NCBI GenBank assembly: GCA_027452005.1
Contig: DAIDHF010000003.1
Location: 1 to 38,924, forward strand
Direction of reading: 5' to 3'
From: Acidimicrobiales bacterium
Lineage (GTDB): Bacteria > Actinomycetota > Acidimicrobiia > Acidimicrobiales > JAKAVM01
Length of the DNA: 38,924 nt
This document shows, piece by piece, positions 32,501-38,924 of this stretch (position 1 is its first letter; every line of letters starts with the position of its first letter). The notes under the pieces were generated by a model that was given only the letters and a program-made list of their open reading frames with translations, was not told the DNA's origin and searched no databases. A program made the translations under genes and the position numbers.

Positions 32501-33289
32501 TTAACGCCCGTAGAATCTCGGGGGGCGTTTTGTAAGCATTGATGAGATTCCCTCCAGGCAGTCCTCGGTCTTGACTAGCTCAGCTTGAACTAAAACTTCC
32601 CTAGCCATTGCCTTAGCAGCAAGATCGCCAAGGTCGCCGCGTAGGGTGGCACGGGTGTTTGTGACTGCAAGAGGAGCTGCCTGGGCAATTTCTTGAGCCA
32701 GCTCTCTAGCCAGTTCAACGGCCGTTTTATTAGTGGCGAGGTGGTCCACAAGCCCAATCTCAAATGCCCGACTTGAATAAATCCGTTTTCCAGTAAGTAA
32801 AATTTCTGATGCTCGCGCGAGTCCAACCTTAGCGGGTAGAGTGTGCGAGATTGCAAATCCCGGGTGTATCCCAAGTCTTACGAAGTTTGCAGATAGCCAC
32901 GTATTGTCGGCCATGACAATGAAATCACATGCCAAGGCAATACCTAATCCTGCACCCACCGCAGGACCATCTATAGCGGCGATCATTGGAACGGGGCTCC
33001 GAAAGAGTCTCTCCGCCTGTCCATATAGTTTGCGGGCTTGAAAGACAAAGTCAGTGCTATCTGCCGGGTCTAATTGACTTCCAGAAGTAAAGTTTGCTCC
33101 GGCGCAAAAAGACTTGACGCCAGAGGCAATAACACCACACCGGGAAATCGATGAACACTCGTCGATAGCGTCGGCAATCTCAGTTAGAAAGTCTACGTCT
33201 AGAAAGTTGTGGGGAGGACGATTTAGTGTGATTATTCCGACATCATTTTCGGATTCAAATTTGATAAATTCAGAAATAAGTTCAGACAT
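32501..33289 (-). CDS. Crotonase-fold protein (enoyl-CoA hydratase/isomerase family)
   Basis: The 262-residue protein has the crotonase oxyanion-hole motifs SGVKSFCAGANF (near residue 56) and AIDGPAVGAGLGIALACD (near residue 105), and the C-terminal ARASEILLTGKRIYSSRAFE and GLVDHL. The two glutamates that define enoyl-CoA hydratase are missing: Gly116 stands at the first position and the second site reads ANFVRLGIHPG, without the PE motif. Hydratase activity is therefore doubtful; isomerase or another crotonase reaction is more likely. I chose ATG 33289 because AAAGG lies upstream; a start at 33346 would add 19 residues without a ribosome site. It is convergent with the acyl-CoA dehydrogenases, and acyl-CoA metabolism is a shared theme. 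Confidence 0.82.
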   Translation of the reverse strand: MSELISEFIKFESENDVGIITLNRPPHNFLDVDFLTEIADAIDECSSISRCGVIASGVKSFCAGANFTSGSQLDPADSTDFVFQARKLYGQAERLFRSPVPMIAAIDGPAVGAGLGIALACDFIVMADNTWLSANFVRLGIHPGFAISHTLPAKVGLARASEILLTGKRIYSSRAFEIGLVDHLATNKTAVELARELAQEIAQAAPLAVTNTRATLRGDLGDLAAKAMAREVLVQAELVKTEDCLEGISSMLTKRPPRFYGR

Positions 33290-33372
33290 GCAACCTTTAC
33301 CAAGCTCTATTAGGAATACCCTGGTCCTGTAAGGACGAGAACTCAAGCATGATCAACTCACGAGGTCCGGAC

Positions 33373-34995
33373 TCAGAAACTAAATCGCTCAGTAATTGAC
33401 GAAAGCATAGATGCAAGTTCTGATAGATCTTCAGCTGACGACTGCACCAGAGCAGCCTCTTGATCGGTTTCAAATGCCGTGTTGGCCACAGTAGAGATAT
33501 TACTAGATACTTCAGAGATTGTAATTGCCGAGGAAGAAATAGTTCTAGCGATCTCATTGGTACCAGCTGCCTGCTCTTCGACACTTGAAGCGATTGTTGA
33601 CTGGTGATCATCAATTGTTGAAATAACCGTACTTACTTTCCCCATATAATCTAGCATCTGAGTCGATTCAGACTGAATTTGATCTATAATATCGCCAATC
33701 TTCTCGGTAGCGGCCGTGGTTTCATTGGCGAGCTCCTTCACCTCGTTGGCCACGACTGAGAACCCCTTACCAGCCTCACCGGCTCGAGCAGCCTCAATTG
33801 TCGCGTTTAGCGCCAACAAGTTGGTCTGTTCTGCAATCCGAGATATAAGATTTATAATACTTCCGATATCTTCAATAGATTTATCCAATCGGTAAACTGC
33901 CTGGTTCGCCGATTCCATTAGTCGAGACGCAGACGTACTCACCACCGCAGCATCTGAGGTACTTTTTCTGATTGCGGTGATTGAGGCGACAAGTTGGGTC
34001 GTTGTGCTTGAAACACTTGAGGCAGCTGCTGAGACTTCTTCGGCAGCACTAGATGCGGCCAGGGCTCGTTCGGATGTCATCCCAGCCTGTCCCTGGAGTT
34101 TGAGAGACACTCGAGATAGCTTTGCTGCTGCCACATTGAGTGAGTCACAGTGTTGACTTATTGAAGACAGAAAGTTTGACAAACTGTCTAAGGCCTGATT
34201 CAACGCACTAGCCATTCTTCCCATTTCATTATTTGAGTCGTGATTAACTCTGGGTCTGAGGTCTCCGGTTGCCACGGCCTCAAGTACCTCAACTGAATTG
34301 GCTAAGGGGCGGGTTAGGGATCGAACCAAGATTACAAAGAAAATAGGAACACCTACAATGGAGGCGATAATCACAGCCAGCAGCACCAATTTTATATTGG
34401 CAGCCGTTGATTGCTCGTGGTGGAGTTGCTGGGTTATTGACCTAGTTTCCAAAGATACCAGCTGATCGAAGGGCACTGAGTATTGCCTGTACGCGTTCAT
34501 AAGTTTACCTAGAGTATCTTGGGTTGCTAGTTGAAGATTTCCGCTATTGACCGCTGGCAGAACCTGATCGTCTCTTATCTGCCTCCAGCTTGCAAGTGCC
34601 TGAAGACCTTGACCCATAAGGTCTTCACTCTGGATAATCTGGGTGCGCAAGTAAGTACTATCTTGGACATGCCCGATAGAGCTAAGAAATCCATTGGCAT
34701 ATTGGCCAATTTGAGTGTCTAAGGCTCTCATGCTATTTGGCACGATAGATGATCTTCCATCCGTAATATCTGGGCGTTGATTGCTCGGGGCAATCAAGTA
34801 AGTCAAGACGTCTACTCTGGCATCTCCCAGGGCGTCGTGTAGTTTTCCAAGGTAGTCAATTGATTGTGTGTTCCAGTACGCATTTACAGCGGTGTGTTGC
34901 ATGTCAGATATTCCGACAACCGCGGTAGTGGCTATTGTTATTCCGGCTATTAGTCCGAGCCCTAGGGTGTACATCAATCGATTTCGAATACTCAA
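33373..34995 (-). CDS. Methyl-accepting chemotaxis protein
   Basis: The ~540-residue protein has one N-terminal membrane helix ([19 protein letters not shown]), a helical periplasmic sensor of ~160 residues of the four-helix-bundle type, a second membrane helix ([20 protein letters not shown]), a HAMP domain ([20 protein letters not shown]) and a long coiled-coil signalling domain. The hairpin tip is [20 protein letters not shown] with [18 protein letters not shown]. There is no C-terminal CheR-binding pentapeptide. I place the start at TTG 34995, because CAGGAG lies just upstream and the first membrane helix follows directly; the longer frame to 35076 adds 27 residues without support. It may sense the substrate of the neighbouring catabolic genes, by position only. 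Confidence 0.88.
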   Translation of the reverse strand: MSIRNRLMYTLGLGLIAGITIATTAVVGISDMQHTAVNAYWNTQSIDYLGKLHDALGDARVDVLTYLIAPSNQRPDITDGRSSIVPNSMRALDTQIGQYANGFLSSIGHVQDSTYLRTQIIQSEDLMGQGLQALASWRQIRDDQVLPAVNSGNLQLATQDTLGKLMNAYRQYSVPFDQLVSLETRSITQQLHHEQSTAANIKLVLLAVIIASIVGVPIFFVILVRSLTRPLANSVEVLEAVATGDLRPRVNHDSNNEMGRMASALNQALDSLSNFLSSISQHCDSLNVAAAKLSRVSLKLQGQAGMTSERALAASSAAEEVSAAASSVSSTTTQLVASITAIRKSTSDAAVVSTSASRLMESANQAVYRLDKSIEDIGSIINLISRIAEQTNLLALNATIEAARAGEAGKGFSVVANEVKELANETTAATEKIGDIIDQIQSESTQMLDYMGKVSTVISTIDDHQSTIASSVEEQAAGTNEIARTISSSAITISEVSSNISTVANTAFETDQEAALVQSSAEDLSELASMLSSITERFSF

Positions 34996-35069
34996 GTATT
35001 TCTCCTGAAAATTGCAAGACGAAAAACCCGCTCGCATTGGAAAGTGCACCGACAATGGCGATTTTCCAT

Positions 35070-35099
35070 ATGCCACCTGTATGACTTTACCGGTGTCAA
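35070..35099 (-). promoter_or_regulatory. Candidate promoter of the chemotaxis gene
   Basis: On the minus strand, a perfect TTGACA (35094-35099) is followed after 18 bp by TGGCAT (35070-35075), about 75 nt before the TTG start. The -10 match is weak. Confidence 0.35.
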
Positions 35100-35182
35100 T
35101 TTCCGTTCACCAACTAAGACTAGGTTGAATTTTATGAAAAAAAAGGGTCGAAAGTCCGTATTAGGTACGGCATAGCGATCTT

Positions 35183-35188
35183 TATAAT
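35183..35188 (+). promoter_or_regulatory. -10 element for a leaderless acyl-CoA dehydrogenase transcript
   Basis: TATAAT is perfect and ends 7 nt before the ATG at 35196, so transcription would begin at or next to that start codon. No -35 box is visible; a small inverted repeat CCGTA/TACGG (35156-35170) lies just upstream and may bind an activator or repressor. Confidence 0.5.
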
Positions 35189-35195
35189 ATTGAAG

Positions 35196-36572
35196 ATGGT
35201 CCAGGTGCGTCCCGAAGCTGACTTTTCAAACGAAGCGGCATTCTTGGATATCGCAACACTCAGCGATGAGGAGTCGATGATCAAGAGCGCGGCTCATAGT
35301 GTGGCTAAAGACGTGATACGCCCCGCGAGCATCGCCCTAGATCGAATGAACGCCAAGGACCGGATATTGCCTGAATCTCCGTATTTTTACGCGATTTCTA
35401 AGCTTCGCTCTCTGGGCTATCACAGAATGTTTCTTCCCGGTCACTACCTAGACGACGGCGATCAAGTATCTCCACTAGCCAAAGCCATCTTTTTGGAAGA
35501 GCTAGGTTGGGGTAGTCTTGGAATAGCGACCTCATTCGGAGTTGACGTGTTGACCTTTTCATTGGTCGCAATGTTTGGGAGCGACGAGCTGAAGGCAGAA
35601 CTGTTAGATCCCTGGATAAACGACAGCGAAGGACGCTTCCACGGGTGCTGGGGGGCCACCGAACCCATTCACGGGAGCGACGGGATCATGGCCTTACGTG
35701 ACCTTGGGAGTACAAATTTCGGGAAGTGGCAAGTTACAGCCCGGGCCGATGGTTCAGACTGGATAATAAGTGGTCAAAAGTCGGCCTGGGTTTCAAGCGC
35801 TCCCATTGCCTCGCACTGTGTCTTACACGCTCAAAACTCACAGAGTGATGGTCCAGCTCACGGTATGCTCTTTATTGTTGACCTGTCTTCTCCAGGGGTG
35901 TCAATTGGCCCACCTATTGACATGCTAGGGGTCCGCGACGATCCGCAAGGAGAGATATTTTTTGACGAAGTACGGGTACCGGGAAGGTGTCTTCTTGTAG
36001 CCGACTCGCCGTTCTACCCAATTTTTGTAGATCAACTCCTATGTACTACGAGTGTGAATATTGCAAACATTGCTACCGGGGTAGCACGAGCATGTCTAGA
36101 AGAGGCTCTCAGTTATGCGACCAAGAGGGTGCAAGGAGGAGTTGCAATTTCCGAGCACAAGAACATTCAACTAACCCTGTATTCGATGTTTGAAAAGGTT
36201 GAAACTTCCAGGTCCTATGCCAGGCAGATGTTGCGATACACCGACCGATTTACTGAGGTCGAGGCTAGTAATTCTCAGTCAAACCTGGGATTTGCTATTG
36301 GTCCACTTGCGTTTTCTTCACCTCGGCACTGCCGTAGTTCTCAAATATATGCAAAGCGAGTAGCCTTCGAGGTCGCTAATGATGCCCTACAAGTTATTGG
36401 TGCCATGGGACTTTCGGATGACTCACTCATTCAAAAGCTATTTAGAGACGCGAGATCTCTTTGGATTGAAGACGGCACACTGGAGGTTCTTGCCCTTGAT
36501 GCCGCACGGAATCTAATTGGTAACTATGACAAGTACGAGTACGACCCCCAGGAGGTGGCTCAAAAATGGTGA
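35196..36572 (+). CDS. Acyl-CoA dehydrogenase family enzyme with Asp at the usual catalytic-Glu position
   Basis: The 458-residue protein is a full-length acyl-CoA dehydrogenase: GCWGATEPIHGSDGIMALRD for flavin contact, DWIISGQKSAWVSSAPIASH, MLGVRDDPQGEIFFDEVRVP, and the C-terminal FEVANDALQVIGAMGLSDDS followed by LFRDARSLWIEDGTLEVLAL. In the last motif, which usually reads IYEGTxEI, Asp426 falls where the catalytic Glu is expected, with a Glu one residue before. Such a change would slow or alter the reaction. It is followed by the decarboxylase-family gene with a 7-bp overlap. ATG 35196 is preferred over TTG 35190 because of the -10 element. Confidence 0.87.
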   Translation: MVQVRPEADFSNEAAFLDIATLSDEESMIKSAAHSVAKDVIRPASIALDRMNAKDRILPESPYFYAISKLRSLGYHRMFLPGHYLDDGDQVSPLAKAIFLEELGWGSLGIATSFGVDVLTFSLVAMFGSDELKAELLDPWINDSEGRFHGCWGATEPIHGSDGIMALRDLGSTNFGKWQVTARADGSDWIISGQKSAWVSSAPIASHCVLHAQNSQSDGPAHGMLFIVDLSSPGVSIGPPIDMLGVRDDPQGEIFFDEVRVPGRCLLVADSPFYPIFVDQLLCTTSVNIANIATGVARACLEEALSYATKRVQGGVAISEHKNIQLTLYSMFEKVETSRSYARQMLRYTDRFTEVEASNSQSNLGFAIGPLAFSSPRHCRSSQIYAKRVAFEVANDALQVIGAMGLSDDSLIQKLFRDARSLWIEDGTLEVLALDAARNLIGNYDKYEYDPQEVAQKW

Positions 36573-37339
36573 GAGGTGGCGGTATACCAATTGATAGCCC
36601 GCTCTATGAGGTTGACCTAGACAGGGGAGCTGAATACTGGGGCTGCAAAGCGCTTGTTGCACTATTTACTACCTCGCAGCCTTTAGAAGATCTAATTCCC
36701 GACGGACTCAAACTTGTTGGTGATTCTCCAATTGGGATGACCCTTTTGGCGAGTTACGGAAATTCAACTCTTGGTCCTTATAATGAATTTGTCTCGTTGG
36801 TACAGGTCACAGACGAGACTGGAACTCTGGGAATGTACATACCCTATATCTACGTCACCAATGATGCCGCACTAGCAGCAGGTCGGGAAGTTCTTGGGGC
36901 CCCAAAGAAGCTTGCCCAGATTGAACTTTCAAATGAGTATGAGTTGGTCCAAGGCACACTATGCAGACCGTCCACGAAAAGGCTGGTTAGCATGGTTGTT
37001 CGTCCTAGTACAAGGATGGACATTTCAGTACTGAAAGCCTTTATGCCAGAAGATATGCCGTTTTATTCCTTGCGCTATTTACCTGCACCGCCGGGGGGGA
37101 CTTCAGCTAGGGAGTTGGTCAAGTGGCATTCTCGGATGACCATACAGCGTGATAGTTCAGGCAATGAACTGCTATTTACTGGTCCTGGATCGTTAGAATA
37201 TGACTCGCATTCTCCAATTGACCCCGTGTACCGAATAGATGTTGGTTCACTTTTGGCCTGTCTCTATCTTGAGTTTGATCTCAGGCTCTGTGATGCACAG
37301 GTTATTCGGTCTGAGACTTGGAGAGAAGAACTCAAGTAG
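36566..37339 (+). CDS. Acetoacetate decarboxylase-family protein
   Basis: The 257-residue protein matches the ADC family. Residues 106-116 read GREVLGAPKKL, the segment with the Schiff-base lysine (Lys114) and its neighbouring Lys115. Before it come PYNEFVSLVQVTD and MYIPYIYVTNDAALAA as in ADC, and the N-terminal GAEYWGCKALVALFTTSQPL fits the family's first strand. In Clostridium the reaction is acetoacetate to acetone plus CO2; many family members act on other beta-keto acids or as cyclases. AGGAGGTGG lies upstream and the gene overlaps the acyl-CoA dehydrogenase by 7 bp, so the pair is translationally linked. It may remove CO2 from a keto acid formed by beta-oxidation. Confidence 0.82.
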   Translation: MVRGGGIPIDSPLYEVDLDRGAEYWGCKALVALFTTSQPLEDLIPDGLKLVGDSPIGMTLLASYGNSTLGPYNEFVSLVQVTDETGTLGMYIPYIYVTNDAALAAGREVLGAPKKLAQIELSNEYELVQGTLCRPSTKRLVSMVVRPSTRMDISVLKAFMPEDMPFYSLRYLPAPPGGTSARELVKWHSRMTIQRDSSGNELLFTGPGSLEYDSHSPIDPVYRIDVGSLLACLYLEFDLRLCDAQVIRSETWREELK

Positions 37340-37432
37340 CGACCTTCGTCGGTAATTGCTTCTATCCCCTCTATAGCGGATCATACCAGGAGTCTCCAGG
37401 AGCTATTGCCGAGAGTATTTCAAGTTTCTAGG

Positions 37433-37456
37433 AGGCTGCTGAGTTAGTAGCCTTTC
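37433..37456 (+). terminator. Terminator-like hairpin after the decarboxylase gene
   Basis: AGGCTGCT (37433-37440) pairs with AGTAGCCT (37446-37453), 7 Watson-Crick pairs and one G-U pair around the loop GAGTT, and TTT follows directly. It lies 94 nt after the stop codon. Confidence 0.5.
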
Positions 37457-37891
37457 AATTCGCGACTTGGGGGGTGCCTAAGTTGGTCATGCTTCCTTGA
37501 ACTTTGAATAATCAGGACAGATTCCACGACCAGGCCTATCTTCATAGAGATAGATTGAAGTTGTTGGCTTGTAGGGCCAATTTGGTAAAAATACCAATAA
37601 AATCCTTTTTCGACCCCAATCCACTGGCAATCTCGCTGGACGACATCGGGTGAACGGCGGTGTTGGCAAGGTAAGTTGTTGCAAGCTTGACTAGCTAATC
37701 TCGACGTTGTTGACCATAGTTTGTACGCATTTGCGTCACCGGCGAAAGGTTTAGAGTAGCTTGACCGTTTTGTCATGTTCTTAAAGGTTGAGAAAATTAC
37801 ACAAATTTCAGCTTTGGAATATTATTCCTGTAAAACTATGGGCTAACATGTCTGGGATTATATAAATGCTAGGTGGGTCTGGCCTAATTTT
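37457..37891. other. Intergenic region with a doubtful 110-codon frame
   Basis: The minus strand has an open frame from ATG 37776 to a stop at 37444, and another frame (37487-37684) overlaps it. The longer one gives WSTTSRLASQACNNLPCQHR and VVQRDCQWIGVEKGFYWYFY, with no family I recognise and no ribosome site before the ATG. A decayed gene is possible, but I see no firm support for a protein. The A/T-rich stretch 37780-37890 probably carries the promoter of the next gene; I cannot pick clear -35 and -10 boxes. Confidence 0.3.
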
Positions 37892-37897
37892 AGGAGG
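37892..37897 (+). promoter_or_regulatory. Ribosome binding site that fixes a TTG start
   Basis: A perfect AGGAGG lies 8 nt before TTG 37906, which is followed by a signal peptide in frame. No ATG or GTG fits between the site and the signal peptide. Confidence 0.7.
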
Positions 37898-37905
37898 CTG
37901 TTAGT

Positions 37906-38924
37906 TTGGGTTTGGTAGGTAGCAAGTGGCTGGGTCCTGGTATTCGGAATTTTCTGGTAGTACTGGTATCCCTTAGCATTTTTTCGATCGCCATAGGAGA
38001 CCTTTTGGTAGGCGAGGCCTCAGCAGTGGCGACCCTGTACGCGCAAGCACTCGGAGGCGCCACCAGCGGAACATGTCCCTCGACCACTCCGTGCACGTTA
38101 GCTTACGCGATAAGCCAGGCCGAGTTGACGACCGGGGATACTATTTCTCTTGCCGCTGGGACCTACCAGAACGGATCAGTTATGAATATTTCATTTTCTG
38201 GTTCACTTATTATTGCTGCTGCAAGTGGTGCCAGCGTTGCACTTGATGGTGCCGGATTATACGAAGTATTGAATATTTCATCTACGGCAACGGTCACGTT
38301 GGAGGGAGTGACTGTTCAAAACGGGTACGTTACGGGAAGTGTCGGATCGATGGGAACCTCGGGCGGGTCGGGCGGTACAGGGACTAATGGAGGTAATGCC
38401 ACTGGAGGAGGCATTACTAATGCGGGAACACTGACGATTGTTGATTCTACGTTAACCCTCAATGGGGTTTTAGGAGGCACCGGAGGTACCGGGGGCACCG
38501 GAAGCGGAGGTGGTGGCGGAATCGGCGGCACTGGCGGAAATGGACAGGGAGGGGCTATCTACAATACCGGGAATCTCAATATTGAAGACTCGACAATTAC
38601 GAGTAACGCGGCATCTGGTGGTCTGGGTGGTACTGGCGGAACCGATACGGGCGGTGGTAATGGCGGATTCGGCGGCACTGGCGGAAATGGAAATGGAGCT
38701 GGAATCTACTCGGGTGGTGGATCTATCGTGATCGAGAACTCGACCATATCCGACAATCAGGCCCAATCAGGACTGCCCGGGGGTGGCGGCTCGGTAACAT
38801 TCCCTGCTATTTCAGGATCCCCGGGCTCAGGCGGAAGCTTTCTGGGAGGAGATATCGATGCAGCGGCTGGAACAGTAACAACGGCCTCGTCGATCTTTTC
38901 CGATACTCCAATTGGAGCCGGTGG
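37906..38924 (+). CDS. Exported glycine-rich right-handed beta-helix protein (3' end outside the window)
   Basis: The frame is open from TTG 37906 to the window end (339 codons, incomplete). A signal peptide has a basic start (GSKWLGPGIRN), a hydrophobic core (FLVVLVSLSIFSIAIG) and a likely cleavage after EASA near residue 43. A Cys pair (GTCPSTTPC) and TLAYAISQAELTTGDTISLA match the entry of bacterial pectate-lyase-like beta helices. Then come repeats of about 50 residues, each with a strand block (GGGITNAGTLTIVDSTLTLN; GGAIYNTGNLNIEDSTITSN; GAGIYSGGGSIVIENSTISD) joined by Gly/Thr-rich loops (GGTGGTGGTG, IGGTGGNGQGG) like mycobacterial PGRS. A 21-nt stretch is identical at 38524-38544 and 38671-38691. 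Probably a surface or secreted protein; no link to the catabolic genes is evident. Confidence 0.75.
   Translation, partial: MGLVGSKWLGPGIRNFLVVLVSLSIFSIAIGDLLVGEASAVATLYAQALGGATSGTCPSTTPCTLAYAISQAELTTGDTISLAAGTYQNGSVMNISFSGSLIIAAASGASVALDGAGLYEVLNISSTATVTLEGVTVQNGYVTGSVGSMGTSGGSGGTGTNGGNATGGGITNAGTLTIVDSTLTLNGVLGGTGGTGGTGSGGGGGIGGTGGNGQGGAIYNTGNLNIEDSTITSNAASGGLGGTGGTDTGGGNGGFGGTGGNGNGAGIYSGGGSIVIENSTISDNQAQSGLPGGGGSVTFPAISGSPGSGGSFLGGDIDAAAGTVTTASSIFSDTPIGAG

Noticed and set aside
37444-37776. 110-codon minus-strand frame after the decarboxylase
   Set aside because: No ribosome site, no recognisable family, and a second frame overlaps it; kept only as a description of the intergenic region.

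Overview
The window looks like a catabolic region from a free-living, motile bacterium, possibly a moderate-GC actinobacterium of the Acidimicrobiia type. That placement is a guess. It rests on frequent GTG/TTG starts, apparently leaderless genes, a small protein resembling an uncharacterised actinobacterial family, and a PGRS-like glycine-rich exported protein. I see no tRNA, rRNA, CRISPR array, insertion sequence or phage gene.

Layout. 18-302: decayed tail of a sensor histidine kinase. 571-4954 (+): an APC-family permease and a stand-alone molybdopterin catalytic subunit (alpha-3). 5050-18502 (-): a tightly packed operon, read from the right as alpha-1, gamma, beta and assembly chaperone of a type II DMSO-reductase-family enzyme, then a second catalytic subunit (alpha-2), a nitroreductase-like protein, two CopD-like membrane proteins, a shortened AMP-ligase-like protein, and a radical-SAM/SPASM protein with a SEC-C tail. 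19043-29656 (+): a small unknown protein, an A/B pair of phytoene-desaturase-like FAD enzymes, a MerR-type regulator, a 128-residue unknown protein, a second A/B FAD pair and an aldehyde dehydrogenase. 29998-32441 (+): two adjacent acyl-CoA dehydrogenase subunits, only one with the catalytic glutamate. 32501-34995 (-): a crotonase-fold protein and a methyl-accepting chemotaxis protein. 35196-37339 (+): a third acyl-CoA dehydrogenase and an acetoacetate-decarboxylase-family protein. 37906 to the end (+): an incomplete exported glycine-rich beta-helix protein.

How it may work together (inference). Type II molybdenum enzymes such as ethylbenzene dehydrogenase and steroid C25 dehydrogenase hydroxylate unactivated C-H bonds without O2. 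The paired FAD enzymes resemble the CtmA/CtmB limonene dehydrogenase of Castellaniella, which also hydroxylates without O2. With an aldehyde dehydrogenase, acyl-CoA dehydrogenases, a crotonase and a decarboxylase nearby, the region reads as a pathway for O2-independent oxidation of a hydrocarbon, terpenoid or sterol side chain, followed by beta-oxidation-like steps. Unlike the known enzymes, none of the molybdenum-enzyme subunits has a visible export signal, so the complex appears cytoplasmic.

Two signals outside the genes matter most. Related half-sites (GAGAYAAAK and its complement) lie upstream of the molybdenum operon and of both FAD-pair operons, which suggests one regulon. A ~220-nt repeat occurs twice in opposite orientation, each copy upstream of a gene it points toward. 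Its substitutions fall evenly over codon positions, so it is more likely a structured leader RNA or mobile repeat than a gene. All family assignments come from reading the protein sequences by eye.
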